Below are positions 41,184 to 49,567 of a stretch of 64,000 nucleotides of DNA, piece by piece. Position 1 is the stretch's first letter. Every line of letters starts with the position of its first letter. Origin of the DNA: RGIG9115 sp045648165 (GTDB lineage: Bacteria; Bacillota; Clostridia; UBA1381); assembly GCA_045648165.1 (NCBI GenBank), contig JAZRNL010000008.1, forward strand, positions 62,001 through 126,000, in the 5' to 3' direction. Position numbers and translations under genes: made by a program. Below the pieces are notes generated by a model. That model was not told the DNA's origin, made no database searches, and worked only from the letters and a program-made list of their open reading frames with translations.

Positions 41184-42286
41184 TTCCTCTCCTCCTTCTT
41201 GTTAAATTTAATTTTATAGTTTATAAAAAACTCACAACCGATAATAAAAAATATAATTATACCCGTTATTATATCAGAAAATGATGAATTGAGTCTGTAG
41301 ACTTCTGAAATCTTGGATGCACCCTTTTGTAAAAAGACTATAAGAAGCGAAGTAAGCACCATAAATACAGGATTAAATTTCGCCAGCCAGGAAACCATAA
41401 TAGCGGTAAAACCTCTGCCGCCGGCAGTATCACTTTTCAGTGAATGGTCTGTTCCTGCAACCAGTAAAAAACCTGCAATACCGCAGAGTGCACCTGAAAT
41501 TGCCATAGTGCGAAGCACTACTTTTTTTACATTAATTCCAATATATCTGGCAGTTTTTTCACTTTCACCAACAACAGAAATTTCATATCCCTGTTTGCTA
41601 TATTTAAGGTAGATGTACACAATAACAGTAAGCAAAGCAACTATTAGAATATTAATAAGATATTTCTGACCGAAAAGTGCGGGAAGCTGACCAAACTCAA
41701 GAGTTCTTGGCGTTCCCGAGCCCTTTGGCATGGACCATTCTAATGTGTAATATGCCACAATTTGTATGGCTACATAGTTCATCATAAGAGTAAACAATGT
41801 TTCGTTTGAGTTAAATCTGGTTTTAAAATATGCAGGAACAAATCCCCAGATAGCTCCCGAAACAATACTAACGACAAACATTATTGGTATAAGTAAATAA
41901 TCAGGAATTTTACCGCCGAGAAAAATCATACACGCCGCTGTTGCAAGGCCACCTATTAATATCTGCCCTTCTGCACCTATATTCCAGAATTTCATTTTAA
42001 AAGCAGGAGTAACTGCAAGTGCTACACAAAGCAAAATCGCAGTATTCTGGAAAAGATTCCACGCAAGACGAGGAGTTCCAACAGCCCCATCTATCATCGT
42101 TATATACATTTCCAATGGATTAAGGTCTGTTAAAGAAACAGTCACAAATCCACACACAACAAGAGCAAACAGAACTGCAGCAATTCTTATAACCCACGCC
42201 TTCCACCAAACAAGTTCATCACGTTTGATTATATGCGCCATAGCGCTGCCCAGAGCGGACCAGCATAAATTATCAAGTTTTTTCAT
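41180..42286 (-). CDS. nupP: Nucleoside ABC transporter permease (NupP/YufP-like)
   Basis: 368-residue permease. Marks: FWNIGAEGQILIGGLATA and GYEISVVGESEKTARYIGIN, the conserved cytoplasmic loop contacting the ATPase. It overlaps nupO by one base and nupQ by four, so all three are translated as a unit. GGAGGGG precedes ATG 42286. Confidence 0.93.
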   Translation of the reverse strand: MKKLDNLCWSALGSAMAHIIKRDELVWWKAWVIRIAAVLFALVVCGFVTVSLTDLNPLEMYITMIDGAVGTPRLAWNLFQNTAILLCVALAVTPAFKMKFWNIGAEGQILIGGLATAACMIFLGGKIPDYLLIPIMFVVSIVSGAIWGFVPAYFKTRFNSNETLFTLMMNYVAIQIVAYYTLEWSMPKGSGTPRTLEFGQLPALFGQKYLINILIVALLTVIVYIYLKYSKQGYEISVVGESEKTARYIGINVKKVVLRTMAISGALCGIAGFLLVAGTDHSLKSDTAGGRGFTAIMVSWLAKFNPVFMVLTSLLIVFLQKGASKISEVYRLNSSFSDIITGIIIFFIIGCEFFINYKIKFNKKEERK

Positions 42287-43839
42287 TACTGCTCCCCTCC
42301 CTTTTCTAATTCAGTATCATTCATAGATTTTGTCATAAGAATTCCAATCTCTTCTTTTGTGGTGTTTCTTCCGTCCACAATTCCGGTTATTTTCCCGGAA
42401 CCGATAACCATAATCCTATCGCAAAGCTCCACAAGAACATCAAGATCCTCGCCCACAAAAATGACCGCCACACCTTTTTTCTTTTGCTCGTTTAAAAGAT
42501 TATATATTGTGTATGATGAGTTTATATCAAGACCTCTTACCGGATACGCCGCCATAAGAACTGTAGGTGAAGATGCAATTTCACGACCGACCAGTATTTT
42601 TTGTACATTTCCTCCCGAAAGCCTTCTCACAGGAGTATGCGCAGAAGGTGTTACTACCTCAAGCCTTTCTATAATCTCTTCCGCTAAAGATTTCGGCTTT
42701 TTTCTCTGAAGAAATACAGATTTGCCTTTTTTATAGCTTCTGAGCATCATATTATCCACAATATCCATATTCCCCACAAGACCCATACCTAACCGGTCTT
42801 CGGGAACAAAAGCAAGTCTTACACCCATTTGTCTGATTTCAAGAGGAGTTTTATCACGGAGATCTTCTTTTTTGCAGGTTTTAGGATTATTATATATAAT
42901 ACTACCGCTATCAAGGTACTGCAGACCTGCTATAGCTTCTAAAAGCTCCCTTTGTCCGCTACCTGCTATACCCGCTATACCTAAAATTTCACCGGAACGA
43001 GCACAGAAAGAAACATTGTCAAGAAGCTTTACACCATCACGATTTATACAGTCAATATTTTCAACAACAAGTCTGTCAGAACAATTTTCAGGTTCACTGC
43101 GCTCAATGTTGAGAGTAATCTTTTTACCCACCATCATCTCGGTAAGCTCTGCTTCGTTAGTTTCTGAGGTTTTAACCGTTCCTACATACTCGCCTTTGCG
43201 AAGAACAGCCACATTATCAGAAAGCGAAAGAACTTCGTGAAGCTTATGAGTAATAATTATAATAGCCTTTCCACTTTCACGCATATTGCGAAGAACCTTA
43301 AAAAGCTTAACCGTCTCCTGAGGAGTGAGCACCGCTGTAGGCTCATCAAGGATCAGAATATCTGCACCTCTGTAAAGCACTTTTACAATCTCCACGGTTT
43401 GCTTTTCTGAAACTGACATTTCATATATCTTTTTATAAGGGTCAAGCTCAAAGCCATATTTATCGGTTATCGCCTTGATTTTTTCTATATTCCCGGGCAT
43501 ATCAAAGCCCTTTTCATCTGCCAGTCCCAAAACGATATTTTCTGCCGCACTAAAAACATCAACCAACTTAAAATGTTGATGTATCATTCCTATTTTGTGT
43601 TCAAATGCATCTTTAGGTGATGCAATAACAATCTCCCTTCCATCAGCAAAAATCTGACCACTATCGGGATAGTATATACCGGAGACCATATTCATAAGAG
43701 TAGTTTTACCACTTCCGTTCTCGCCGAGAATAGAAAGTATCTCACCTTTGCAAACCTGAAGAGATATGTTCTTATTGGCAACAACACTGCCAAAGGTTTT
43801 AGTAATGTTTCTGAGTTCAAGAGCTATATTCTTTTCCAT
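42286..43839 (-). CDS. nupO: Nucleoside ABC transporter ATP-binding protein (NupO/YufO-like)
   Basis: 517 residues with two tandem ATPase domains. The first has Walker A GENGSGKT, the atypical signature MSVSEKQ and Walker B ILILDEP. The second has GIAGSGQ in the Walker A position, LSGGNVQK as signature and an Ala/Tyr-containing Walker B-like MAAYPVRGLD. This resembles sugar/nucleoside CUT2-type ATPases with a degenerate second site. ATG 43839 is supported by GGAG six bases upstream. Confidence 0.93.
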   Translation of the reverse strand: MEKNIALELRNITKTFGSVVANKNISLQVCKGEILSILGENGSGKTTLMNMVSGIYYPDSGQIFADGREIVIASPKDAFEHKIGMIHQHFKLVDVFSAAENIVLGLADEKGFDMPGNIEKIKAITDKYGFELDPYKKIYEMSVSEKQTVEIVKVLYRGADILILDEPTAVLTPQETVKLFKVLRNMRESGKAIIIITHKLHEVLSLSDNVAVLRKGEYVGTVKTSETNEAELTEMMVGKKITLNIERSEPENCSDRLVVENIDCINRDGVKLLDNVSFCARSGEILGIAGIAGSGQRELLEAIAGLQYLDSGSIIYNNPKTCKKEDLRDKTPLEIRQMGVRLAFVPEDRLGMGLVGNMDIVDNMMLRSYKKGKSVFLQRKKPKSLAEEIIERLEVVTPSAHTPVRRLSGGNVQKILVGREIASSPTVLMAAYPVRGLDINSSYTIYNLLNEQKKKGVAVIFVGEDLDVLVELCDRIMVIGSGKITGIVDGRNTTKEEIGILMTKSMNDTELEKGGEQ

Positions 43840-43917
43840 AATAATCTCCATCTTTTAAAATATTGTATTTTTTAATAAACATGCCAACTCTGTTTATGAA
43901 AAAACGCAATTAAGTTA

Positions 43918-43947
43918 ATATAGGGCGGAAAATCTCCCGCCCTATAT
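43918..43947. terminator. Hairpin between bmp and nupO (likely partial terminator)
   Basis: TATAGGGCGG pairs with CCGCCCTATA. There is no good T-run, so it may attenuate or protect the bmp messenger end, giving more binding protein than transporter. Confidence 0.6.
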
Positions 43948-43957
43948 ATAAAACCAA

Positions 43958-45184
43958 TTAGAACTTACTATTCAAAAGTGTGATGCCATCAATCTGGAGG
44001 TCAAAGTAAGGAGCACTACGGAATTCTGATTCATGGAAATAACCGTCAGCAATTACTTCAGTATCCTTTTCATAGTTAGCATCTGTATCTACATCTGCAA
44101 AATAAGAATCAAGCTTCTTACCTTCTACAGTAAATGCACTTGTGTCAAATACATTGATTTCACCTGCAACAAGCTTAGCCTTTGCTTCATCGATAGCTTC
44201 CTTAGTTCCCTTAGCAGCAACATTTTCGTTAACATCTGTAAGCTTTACAGAACCAACTTCGAAGCCTTCGCACCAGTCAACAGCAATTTCTTCGCCATTA
44301 AGAACTGCATTTATTATATACTTGAAGTAAGGAGCCCAGTCAATTCTTGAAGAAACAATGAATGTGTTAGGACAAGCACTCTGTGTGCTTCCATTGTAGG
44401 AAACGTTAGGAACACCTGCGTTTTCACAAGCTGTGGGAGCACCCATAGAGTCGGCATGCTGGCTGATAAGAACACAGTTGTTGCTCAAAAGCTTTGTAGC
44501 AGCTTCTTTTTCAAGAGCTTCGTCATACCAGCTGCCTGTGAACTGAACTTCCATTGTTACACTGGGGCATACAGACTTTGCGCCAAGGTAGAAAGATGTG
44601 TAACCTGAAACAACTTCAGCATAGGTATAAGCACCTACATAACCCATCTTTGCCTGGTCAGCTGTAATCTTGCCGCTTTCAATCATTTCGTTGAGCTTCA
44701 TACCAGCAGCGATACCTGCAAGATATCTACCCTCGTAAATTGATGCGAATGCATTATGGAAATTAGGAACATTTTCTGTATGAGCAGTTGTACCTGTTGC
44801 ATGGCAGAATTCTACTTCCGGGAATTCCTTAGCAGCCTTCAACATATAAGGCTCATGACCGAAGCTATTTGCAAATACGATATTGCAACCCTGGTCTGCA
44901 AGGTCTGCAGCTGCTTCATAACATTCGTTACCTTCAGGAATATTTGTTTTGAAAATAACCTGTTCAGATTTGAGACCAAGCTCTGCAGTAGCTGCTTCTG
45001 CTGCTTCAAGGAAATTCTTGTCATATGTTGAGTTTTCATCGTGCAAGAAAATGAAACCAATCTTGAAATCAGCCATAGCGCTTGTGTTTGATGCTGTTGT
45101 GTCTTTGTTGTCGCAAGCTGTAAGAATGCCAAGAGCTGATACAAGCATTACAACAACAAGAAGTACTGAAAAAATCTTTTTCAT
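43958..45184 (-). CDS. BMP-family nucleoside-binding lipoprotein
   Basis: 408-residue substrate-binding lipoprotein of the BMP/PnrA family. The signal peptide MKKIFSVLLVVVMLVSALG ends in the lipobox ILTAC (Cys near residue 24). The mature part has KIGFIFLHDENSTYDKNFLE, the GCNIVFANSFGHEP loop and the nucleoside-contacting NGSTQSACPN-type segment. It delivers nucleosides or nucleobases to NupOPQ. ATG 45184 has GGAGG upstream; the longer frame has no ribosome site. Confidence 0.93.
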   Translation of the reverse strand: MKKIFSVLLVVVMLVSALGILTACDNKDTTASNTSAMADFKIGFIFLHDENSTYDKNFLEAAEAATAELGLKSEQVIFKTNIPEGNECYEAAADLADQGCNIVFANSFGHEPYMLKAAKEFPEVEFCHATGTTAHTENVPNFHNAFASIYEGRYLAGIAAGMKLNEMIESGKITADQAKMGYVGAYTYAEVVSGYTSFYLGAKSVCPSVTMEVQFTGSWYDEALEKEAATKLLSNNCVLISQHADSMGAPTACENAGVPNVSYNGSTQSACPNTFIVSSRIDWAPYFKYIINAVLNGEEIAVDWCEGFEVGSVKLTDVNENVAAKGTKEAIDEAKAKLVAGEINVFDTSAFTVEGKKLDSYFADVDTDANYEKDTEVIADGYFHESEFRSAPYFDLQIDGITLLNSKF

Positions 45185-45245
45185 TTTGTTACCTCCTGCC
45201 TTTTCCGGCAAATTATTTATGTAAAAAAGCTTTACATACAAAATA

Positions 45246-45818
45246 TTAATTACGGAAAGTCAAGGAATTATCAGACATAGATTCAATAATAGCAAGAGAA
45301 TCAACTCTGATACCTTTACTCCTTAACTCGTCGCCTCCACCCTGAAAGCCTTTTTCGATTGCAATTGCACAGCCTGCAAGGCCGGCTCCTGCCTGATTTA
45401 AAATATCAATCAGACCTGTCAATGCATTTCCTTTGGCGAGGAAATCATCTATAAGAAGAACATTATCAGTTTCAGATAAATATTCTTTACTCACTACCGC
45501 ATCATATACATTTTTTCGTGTGAAAGACTCAACCCTTGACGAATAAACCTTGTCCGAAATATTTCCTGACTTGTCCTTTTTTGCAAAAACAACCGGAACA
45601 TTCATAAATTGTGCCGCAGCAAAGGCTATAGGGATTCCTGAGGTTTCTATAGTAAGAATTTTATTAACACCTGATTTTTCATAAACAGCCGCAATTTCTT
45701 TGCCCATTTCAAGCAAAAATGAAACATCTATACAATGATTAAGAAAACAATCTACCTTGAGTATATTCCCCGGCAAAACCGTTCCCTCTTTCAATATTTT
45801 TTCTTCAAGTGCCCTCAT
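45246..45818 (-). CDS. xpt: Xanthine phosphoribosyltransferase
   Basis: Converts xanthine with PRPP to XMP; 190 residues, the normal length. The N-terminus MRALEEKILKEG and FLNHCIDVSFLLEMG are family marks, and the PRPP-binding VLLIDDFLAKGNALTGL is clear. First gene of xpt-bmp-nupOPQ, joining salvage with uptake. In relatives xpt is often controlled by a purine riboswitch; here the leader is only about 50 bases and I see none. Confidence 0.95.
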   Translation of the reverse strand: MRALEEKILKEGTVLPGNILKVDCFLNHCIDVSFLLEMGKEIAAVYEKSGVNKILTIETSGIPIAFAAAQFMNVPVVFAKKDKSGNISDKVYSSRVESFTRKNVYDAVVSKEYLSETDNVLLIDDFLAKGNALTGLIDILNQAGAGLAGCAIAIEKGFQGGGDELRSKGIRVDSLAIIESMSDNSLTFRN

Positions 45819-45872
45819 ACATATCCCCCAGTCAAAAGAATATCACATTAATAACTAAATTAAGATGCAACA

Positions 45873-45901
45873 ATTATATCACGTAATTTCCTAAAAGTCA
45901 A
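45873..45901 (-). promoter_or_regulatory. Strong sigma-A promoter of the xpt operon
   Basis: On the minus strand, TTGACT (45896-45901), 17 bases, TATAAT (45873-45878) with extended TG. The transcript would start about 48 bases before xpt. Confidence 0.85.
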
Positions 45902-45986
45902 CAAATTTCGCACCTTATAATACCGACATTTTAATCAAAAATATGACCATAATTTTGGTAGAATTTACATTAGATGTAAAACGTAT

Positions 45987-46064
45987 GACAAAACAGCTAA
46001 ATTAAATTCGCTCTTAGCCTGCGAAGGTCATATAGCTACCACAGGAAATTTAGCTAAATTTGTC
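45987..46064. repeat. Imperfect inverted-repeat element B
   Basis: Ends read GACAAA...TTTGTC, and the 17-base arms (AGCTAAATT / AATTTAGCT core) pair with one indel around a 40-base centre. The centre contains AAATTAAATTCG and a GC-rich part similar to element A at 20888-20958. Both elements lie beside tRNA genes on the minus strand. Confidence 0.5.
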
Positions 46065-46091
46065 AATTTTGCCAGTGCAAGCAAATTTTAA

Positions 46092-46133
46092 CAAAAAAAA
46101 AGACATTTTTCTTTGTAGAAAAAAGTCTTTTTT
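46092..46133 (-). terminator. Terminator of the tRNA-Pro/tRNA-Val unit
   Basis: On the minus strand AAAAAGAC and GTCTTTTT pair around a loop and are followed by a T-run, directly after the tRNA-Val CCA. Confidence 0.75.
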
Positions 46134-46209
46134 TGGTGGGAGTTACAGGGCTCGAACCTGTGACATCCTGCTTGTAAGGCAGACGCTCTCCCAGCTGAGC
46201 TAAACTCCC
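46134..46209 (-). tRNA. tRNA-Val (anticodon UAC)
   Basis: 76 nt with encoded CCA. Acceptor stem GGGAGTT / AACTCCC, anticodon loop CCTTACAAG with TAC, and TTCGAGCCC T loop on the minus strand. Confidence 0.96.
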
Positions 46210-46214
46210 ATTCG

Positions 46215-46291
46215 TGGTCGGGATGACAGGATTCGAACCTGCGGCCCTCTGGTCCCAAACCAGATGCGCTACCAAGCTGCGCTACATCCCG
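46215..46291 (-). tRNA. tRNA-Pro (anticodon UGG)
   Basis: 77 nt with encoded CCA. Acceptor stem CGGGATG / CATCCCG, anticodon loop GTTTGGGAC with TGG, and TTCGAATCC T loop. It lies five bases upstream of tRNA-Val, so the two are probably processed from one transcript. Confidence 0.96.
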
Positions 46292-46397
46292 TTATCCGAC
46301 ATATCTCTTTGCGACTTGGATATAATACCATAAAATTCATCATATTTCAAACCATTACAAAGCTTATTTTTCTAAATTATGTTTGTAATTCGCTTTA

Positions 46398-47426
46398 TTA
46401 CTTTGTTTTTCTTAATAATACACCGTTTTTCTTTATTTTAATAACGCAATATATCGTCAATATCAGCACCGCATAACCTGTATACTCGTACAACCCGGTT
46501 ACGATTGTTGTAAATCCCAAAGATGACAGAAGCCATCCAAAACTGATTACAATTGCAGGAATTGTTCTGTTATTATTTTGATTTGACTTAAATTTGAGAC
46601 ATATACCATATGCATTTGCAACTGCGCTCGATAATACAGATGCAAATACAACAAAAACGTATATATGCATAAAACCACTTCCCTGCCTTGCTGCAAGTGT
46701 CAGCATCGGCATTTCACCAAGATTGATTTTCCCGTAAAATATACTGATTATTATCCATATTAAAGAGAGAGCGCAAAAGCTCATAAATCCTGACATCAAC
46801 CCTGCAAGCTTACATTCCTTTTCACATTTAACATAACGTGCCCAATCGCATATGACAGGGCACACTGCAAAAGCATTGTACGCCGTATAAACCGCGGACG
46901 AAGTTATCATCGATGTAAAATTAAAAAACACATTTACACTTCTGTTCTTGAGCATATAAAAAGCACAAAAAACTATCATAAATACTATAATAAATCCAGC
47001 TATTCCTCCCCAATTTACAATCTTTTCCGGAGGCACACAAAGCATATAAAAACAAAGAACACAAAAAGCAAATGCCATCAAAACCCTTGGCGAGCCAAAC
47101 GTAATATACATCATTTCAACAAACGCGCTTATCATAGCTCCAAGGAGAATGAGCATAAACAAACACATCAAGCCACTTGCAAACCTTGCAGTTTTTCTAC
47201 CACAAAACAAATTCATAAGAGCTTCAAATGTATACACTTTATATTTACTACATAGAGAAAGAAGAAAATACGCAACAAAACCAAACCCTGCTGATGTCAG
47301 AACAACACCTGCAAAGCTCAGATTTCCAAATCTCACGAAATAGTATACAGTTTCGCTCCCAGATGCAAATCCTGCTCCTATAACTGCCGCAAGGTATGCA
47401 AGTGTAATTTTCAGTGCATTTTTCAA
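46398..47426 (-). CDS. YkvI-like polytopic membrane protein
   Basis: 342 residues with about ten membrane segments. The opening LAYLAAVIGAGFASGSETVYYF is typical of the YkvI family, which has a LeuT/APC-like fold; a broken first helix (GAGFASGSE) would hold a substrate or ion. The function is unknown. The start is a TTG at 47426, with GAGGTGG upstream at proper spacing; an in-frame ATG at 47459 lacks a ribosome site. Confidence 0.78.
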   Translation of the reverse strand: MKNALKITLAYLAAVIGAGFASGSETVYYFVRFGNLSFAGVVLTSAGFGFVAYFLLSLCSKYKVYTFEALMNLFCGRKTARFASGLMCLFMLILLGAMISAFVEMMYITFGSPRVLMAFAFCVLCFYMLCVPPEKIVNWGGIAGFIIVFMIVFCAFYMLKNRSVNVFFNFTSMITSSAVYTAYNAFAVCPVICDWARYVKCEKECKLAGLMSGFMSFCALSLIWIIISIFYGKINLGEMPMLTLAARQGSGFMHIYVFVVFASVLSSAVANAYGICLKFKSNQNNNRTIPAIVISFGWLLSSLGFTTIVTGLYEYTGYAVLILTIYCVIKIKKNGVLLRKTK

Positions 47427-47498
47427 AAAAACCACCTCATAATTATAAATATTCATCATAGAATATATATATTAAAAATGAATTTTATATTACAATAA

Positions 47499-47527
47499 TT
47501 GACTTTCATTCGTTTTTAATATATAAT
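47499..47527 (+). promoter_or_regulatory. Sigma-A promoter of the LOG-family gene
   Basis: TTGACT (47499-47504), 17 bases, TATAAT (47522-47527), 30 bases before the ATG. Confidence 0.85.
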
Positions 47528-47557
47528 ATTATAATACTATGATTCGGAGGGATAATT

Positions 47558-48136
47558 ATGAGAATATGTGTATACGGTGCGGCAAGCAATGCCATAGCAC
47601 AAGAATTTATAACAACTACCGAAGAACTTGGACGTGAAATCGCAAGAAGAGGTCACAGTATGGTATATGGCGCAGGCGCAAACGGTCTTATGGGTGCCGT
47701 GGCAAGAGGTTGCCACGAGCAAGGAGCGCATATTATAGGTGTTGCACCTGAATTTTTCAACGCAGACGGTGTACTTTTCGAACACTGCGATGAGCTTATC
47801 AGGACAGAAACAATGCGCGAAAGAAAACAGATTATGGAAGATAAAGCAGATGCATTTATAATCGTACCCGGCGGAATTGGAACATATGAGGAGTTTTTTG
47901 AGATACTTACACTTAAGCAATTAAGACGCCACACAAAACCCATGGTTGTGTTTAATATAAACGGTTATTACGACACAATGCAACAGTTTATGATAAACGG
48001 TATAGAAAAAAACTTTATGAAAGAAGGCTGTCTTGAGCTTTATGAAGTATGCACAAGAATAGATGAAATTTTCACATACATTGACAATTACGTTCCTGAA
48101 GTCCACGACCTTTTATATTACAAAGAAATCAAATAA
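47558..48136 (+). CDS. LOG-family protein (nucleoside 5'-monophosphate phosphoribohydrolase-like)
   Basis: 192 residues of the TIGR00730/LOG family. Active-site motif PGGIGTYEEFFE is near residue 108, and YGAGANGLMGAVARG is the nucleotide loop. Such enzymes hydrolyse AMP-type nucleotides to base and ribose 5-phosphate; the physiological role in bacteria is unclear. GGAGGG precedes ATG 47558. Own promoter, monocistronic. Confidence 0.92.
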   Translation: MRICVYGAASNAIAQEFITTTEELGREIARRGHSMVYGAGANGLMGAVARGCHEQGAHIIGVAPEFFNADGVLFEHCDELIRTETMRERKQIMEDKADAFIIVPGGIGTYEEFFEILTLKQLRRHTKPMVVFNINGYYDTMQQFMINGIEKNFMKEGCLELYEVCTRIDEIFTYIDNYVPEVHDLLYYKEIK

Positions 48137-48147
48137 TGCAAAAAATC

Positions 48148-48197
48148 CCCACAGTATTAGCGGTGTGTTCTCAAGGGCACTCAGCTAATACTGTGGG
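48148..48197. terminator. Perfect 14-bp hairpin after the LOG gene
   Basis: 48148-48161 pairs exactly with 48184-48197. The T-run lies on the minus-strand side (GATTTTTTGC), so it would terminate leftward transcription. One arm belongs to the xylulokinase relic. Confidence 0.6.
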
Positions 48198-48281
48198 ACG
48201 GATCACATTATCATCCTTGTCGAGAATGACAAGTCCGTGCATCTGCCCTGCAGCAGACATACCTTTGATTTCGTCGGGGTT
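48171..48281 (-). pseudogene. Xylulokinase (FGGY kinase) fragment
   Basis: Thirty-odd codons read on the minus strand as NPDEIKGMSAAGQMHGLVIL followed by DKDDNVIRP and then a stop. This is the conserved N-terminal SGQMHGLV region of xylulokinase (normally near residue 75 of about 500). No other part of the kinase is present. The fragment is joined head-on to an AraC fragment. Confidence 0.7.
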
Positions 48282-48548
48282 GAAACAGGATTCAGCTATT
48301 CTTATCTTTCAAGATATTTCAAAAAAATTGTTGGTATTTCTTACAACAAATATGTTAATCAGTACAGAACAAGCAATGCATGCTATATTCTTAGCAATTC
48401 AGACTCTACTGTTATTCAATGTGCCCTTGATTCAGGATACGACTCACTTAGAAGCTTTAACAGAAACTTCAGGAATGCCTTGGAGTTTCACCAACAGACT
48501 ACAGACAAAAACAAAAAACAACAAGTTAGAGCAAAATTCAAAATTTAA
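48279..48548 (+). pseudogene. AraC-family C-terminal domain fragment
   Basis: From about 48279 the plus strand encodes VETGFSYSYLSRYFKKIVG, NKYVNQYRTSNACYILSNS and YDSLRSFNRNFRNALEF, which are both HTH motifs of an AraC regulator. It lacks any sensor domain and ends in a divergent lysine-rich tail. Homology begins exactly where the antisense xylulokinase fragment ends, so this is a rearrangement junction. A start at 48237 gives a 103-residue frame, but its first 14 codons are antisense kinase sequence. Confidence 0.68.
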
Positions 48549-48659
48549 TTCAAACAATATACTTTATATTGACTGCGCCAAATTCTTATGTTAAATAAAT
48601 ACAAATATTTTTCACTTTGAGATTAACACAAGCAAACAATTATACCAAGGAGTTTTAAT

Positions 48660-49526
48660 ATGCATAACACAGGTTTTACCCTCAATAAAATTCTTTCCGT
48701 AAATTCTTTGAGAACTGCTTATGATGATATAAAAAGATTTGACTTTTTCTTCAGCGGAGAACAACATGATTTCTGGGAATTTGTATATGTGGCAAGCGGA
48801 ACCGTGGGAGCTACTGCTGACAACAGAGTGTATGAACTCTCAGCAGGTCAGGTAATATTTCATAAGCCTATGGAGTTTCACAAGCTCTGGTCTACAGGCG
48901 GTACCGAGCCACACGTTATAATTATGTCGTTTGACGCATGCGGTCCCGGAATGAAAGATTTTGAAAACAGTATTTTTCTTATGCCCCAAACCGCATCAAA
49001 GCAACTATTTAAGATTTTTGAAGAAATCGACCAGCTTTTTACGCGCTCTTCAAATCTTTCACTCCACCTTAAAGAAGAACCGGACGAATATTCCCTGAAT
49101 TTACTTGCTCTACATATGGAAATGCTTCTTCTTGAAATTCTGAAGGGTAAAAAACAAAAAGTTTCCGAGGATGAACACGCAGGTGCAGAAACCTACAGAA
49201 CAATCATTGACATGATGAACGACAACATAAACAAGAACCTTACAATATCAGATTTCGCAAACCTTTGTAATATAAGTGAAAGCTACCTCAAGAAAATTTT
49301 CACCAAGTATTCGGGAAGCGGTCCCGCAAAATATTTCTTAAGGCTTAAAATATCAAGAGCCTGTACAATGCTTTTAAACGGTGCGACTGTTACCCAGGTA
49401 AGCAAACACCTGGAATTTGCAAACCAGCAGTATTTCAGTACGGTGTTCAAAAGAGAAACAGGCTATAGCCCCACAGTGTATAAAAAGAGAATACTTGTTG
49501 AAGGCAATAAAGAAACAAGACGATAA
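48660..49526 (+). CDS. AraC-family transcriptional regulator
   Basis: 288 residues. The N-terminal cupin sensor has EQHDFWEFVYVASGTVGATADN and GQVIFHKPMEFHKL. The C-terminal double HTH has FANLCNISESYLKKIFTKYSG and VSKHLEFANQQYFSTVFKRETG. It faces uxaC tail to tail across a shared terminator. With xylulokinase debris nearby, a sugar or sugar-acid inducer is plausible but unproven. AAGGAG precedes ATG 48660. Confidence 0.9.
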   Translation: MHNTGFTLNKILSVNSLRTAYDDIKRFDFFFSGEQHDFWEFVYVASGTVGATADNRVYELSAGQVIFHKPMEFHKLWSTGGTEPHVIIMSFDACGPGMKDFENSIFLMPQTASKQLFKIFEEIDQLFTRSSNLSLHLKEEPDEYSLNLLALHMEMLLLEILKGKKQKVSEDEHAGAETYRTIIDMMNDNINKNLTISDFANLCNISESYLKKIFTKYSGSGPAKYFLRLKISRACTMLLNGATVTQVSKHLEFANQQYFSTVFKRETGYSPTVYKKRILVEGNKETRR

Positions 49527-49564
49527 AATGCTTGCCGTGATGTGATATCACGGCAAGCATTTTT
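49525..49564. terminator. Bidirectional terminator between AraC gene and uxaC
   Basis: AAAATGCTTGCCGTGAT pairs with ATCACGGCAAGCATTTT around a short loop; T-runs on both strands. Confidence 0.9.
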
Positions 49565-49567
49565 ATC

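Noticed and set aside
45819..46064. Purine riboswitch upstream of xpt
   Set aside because: An ATTCTACC-like stretch on the minus strand caught my eye, but the paired flanks and the closing GACTATG-type element are missing, and it lies upstream of the strong xpt promoter.
46063..46275. 70-residue open frame on the minus strand
   Set aside because: Covers tRNA-Val and most of tRNA-Pro.
48237..48548. A real 103-residue gene
   Set aside because: Its first codons are antisense xylulokinase sequence and the rest is only the C-terminal part of an AraC protein; no ribosome site.
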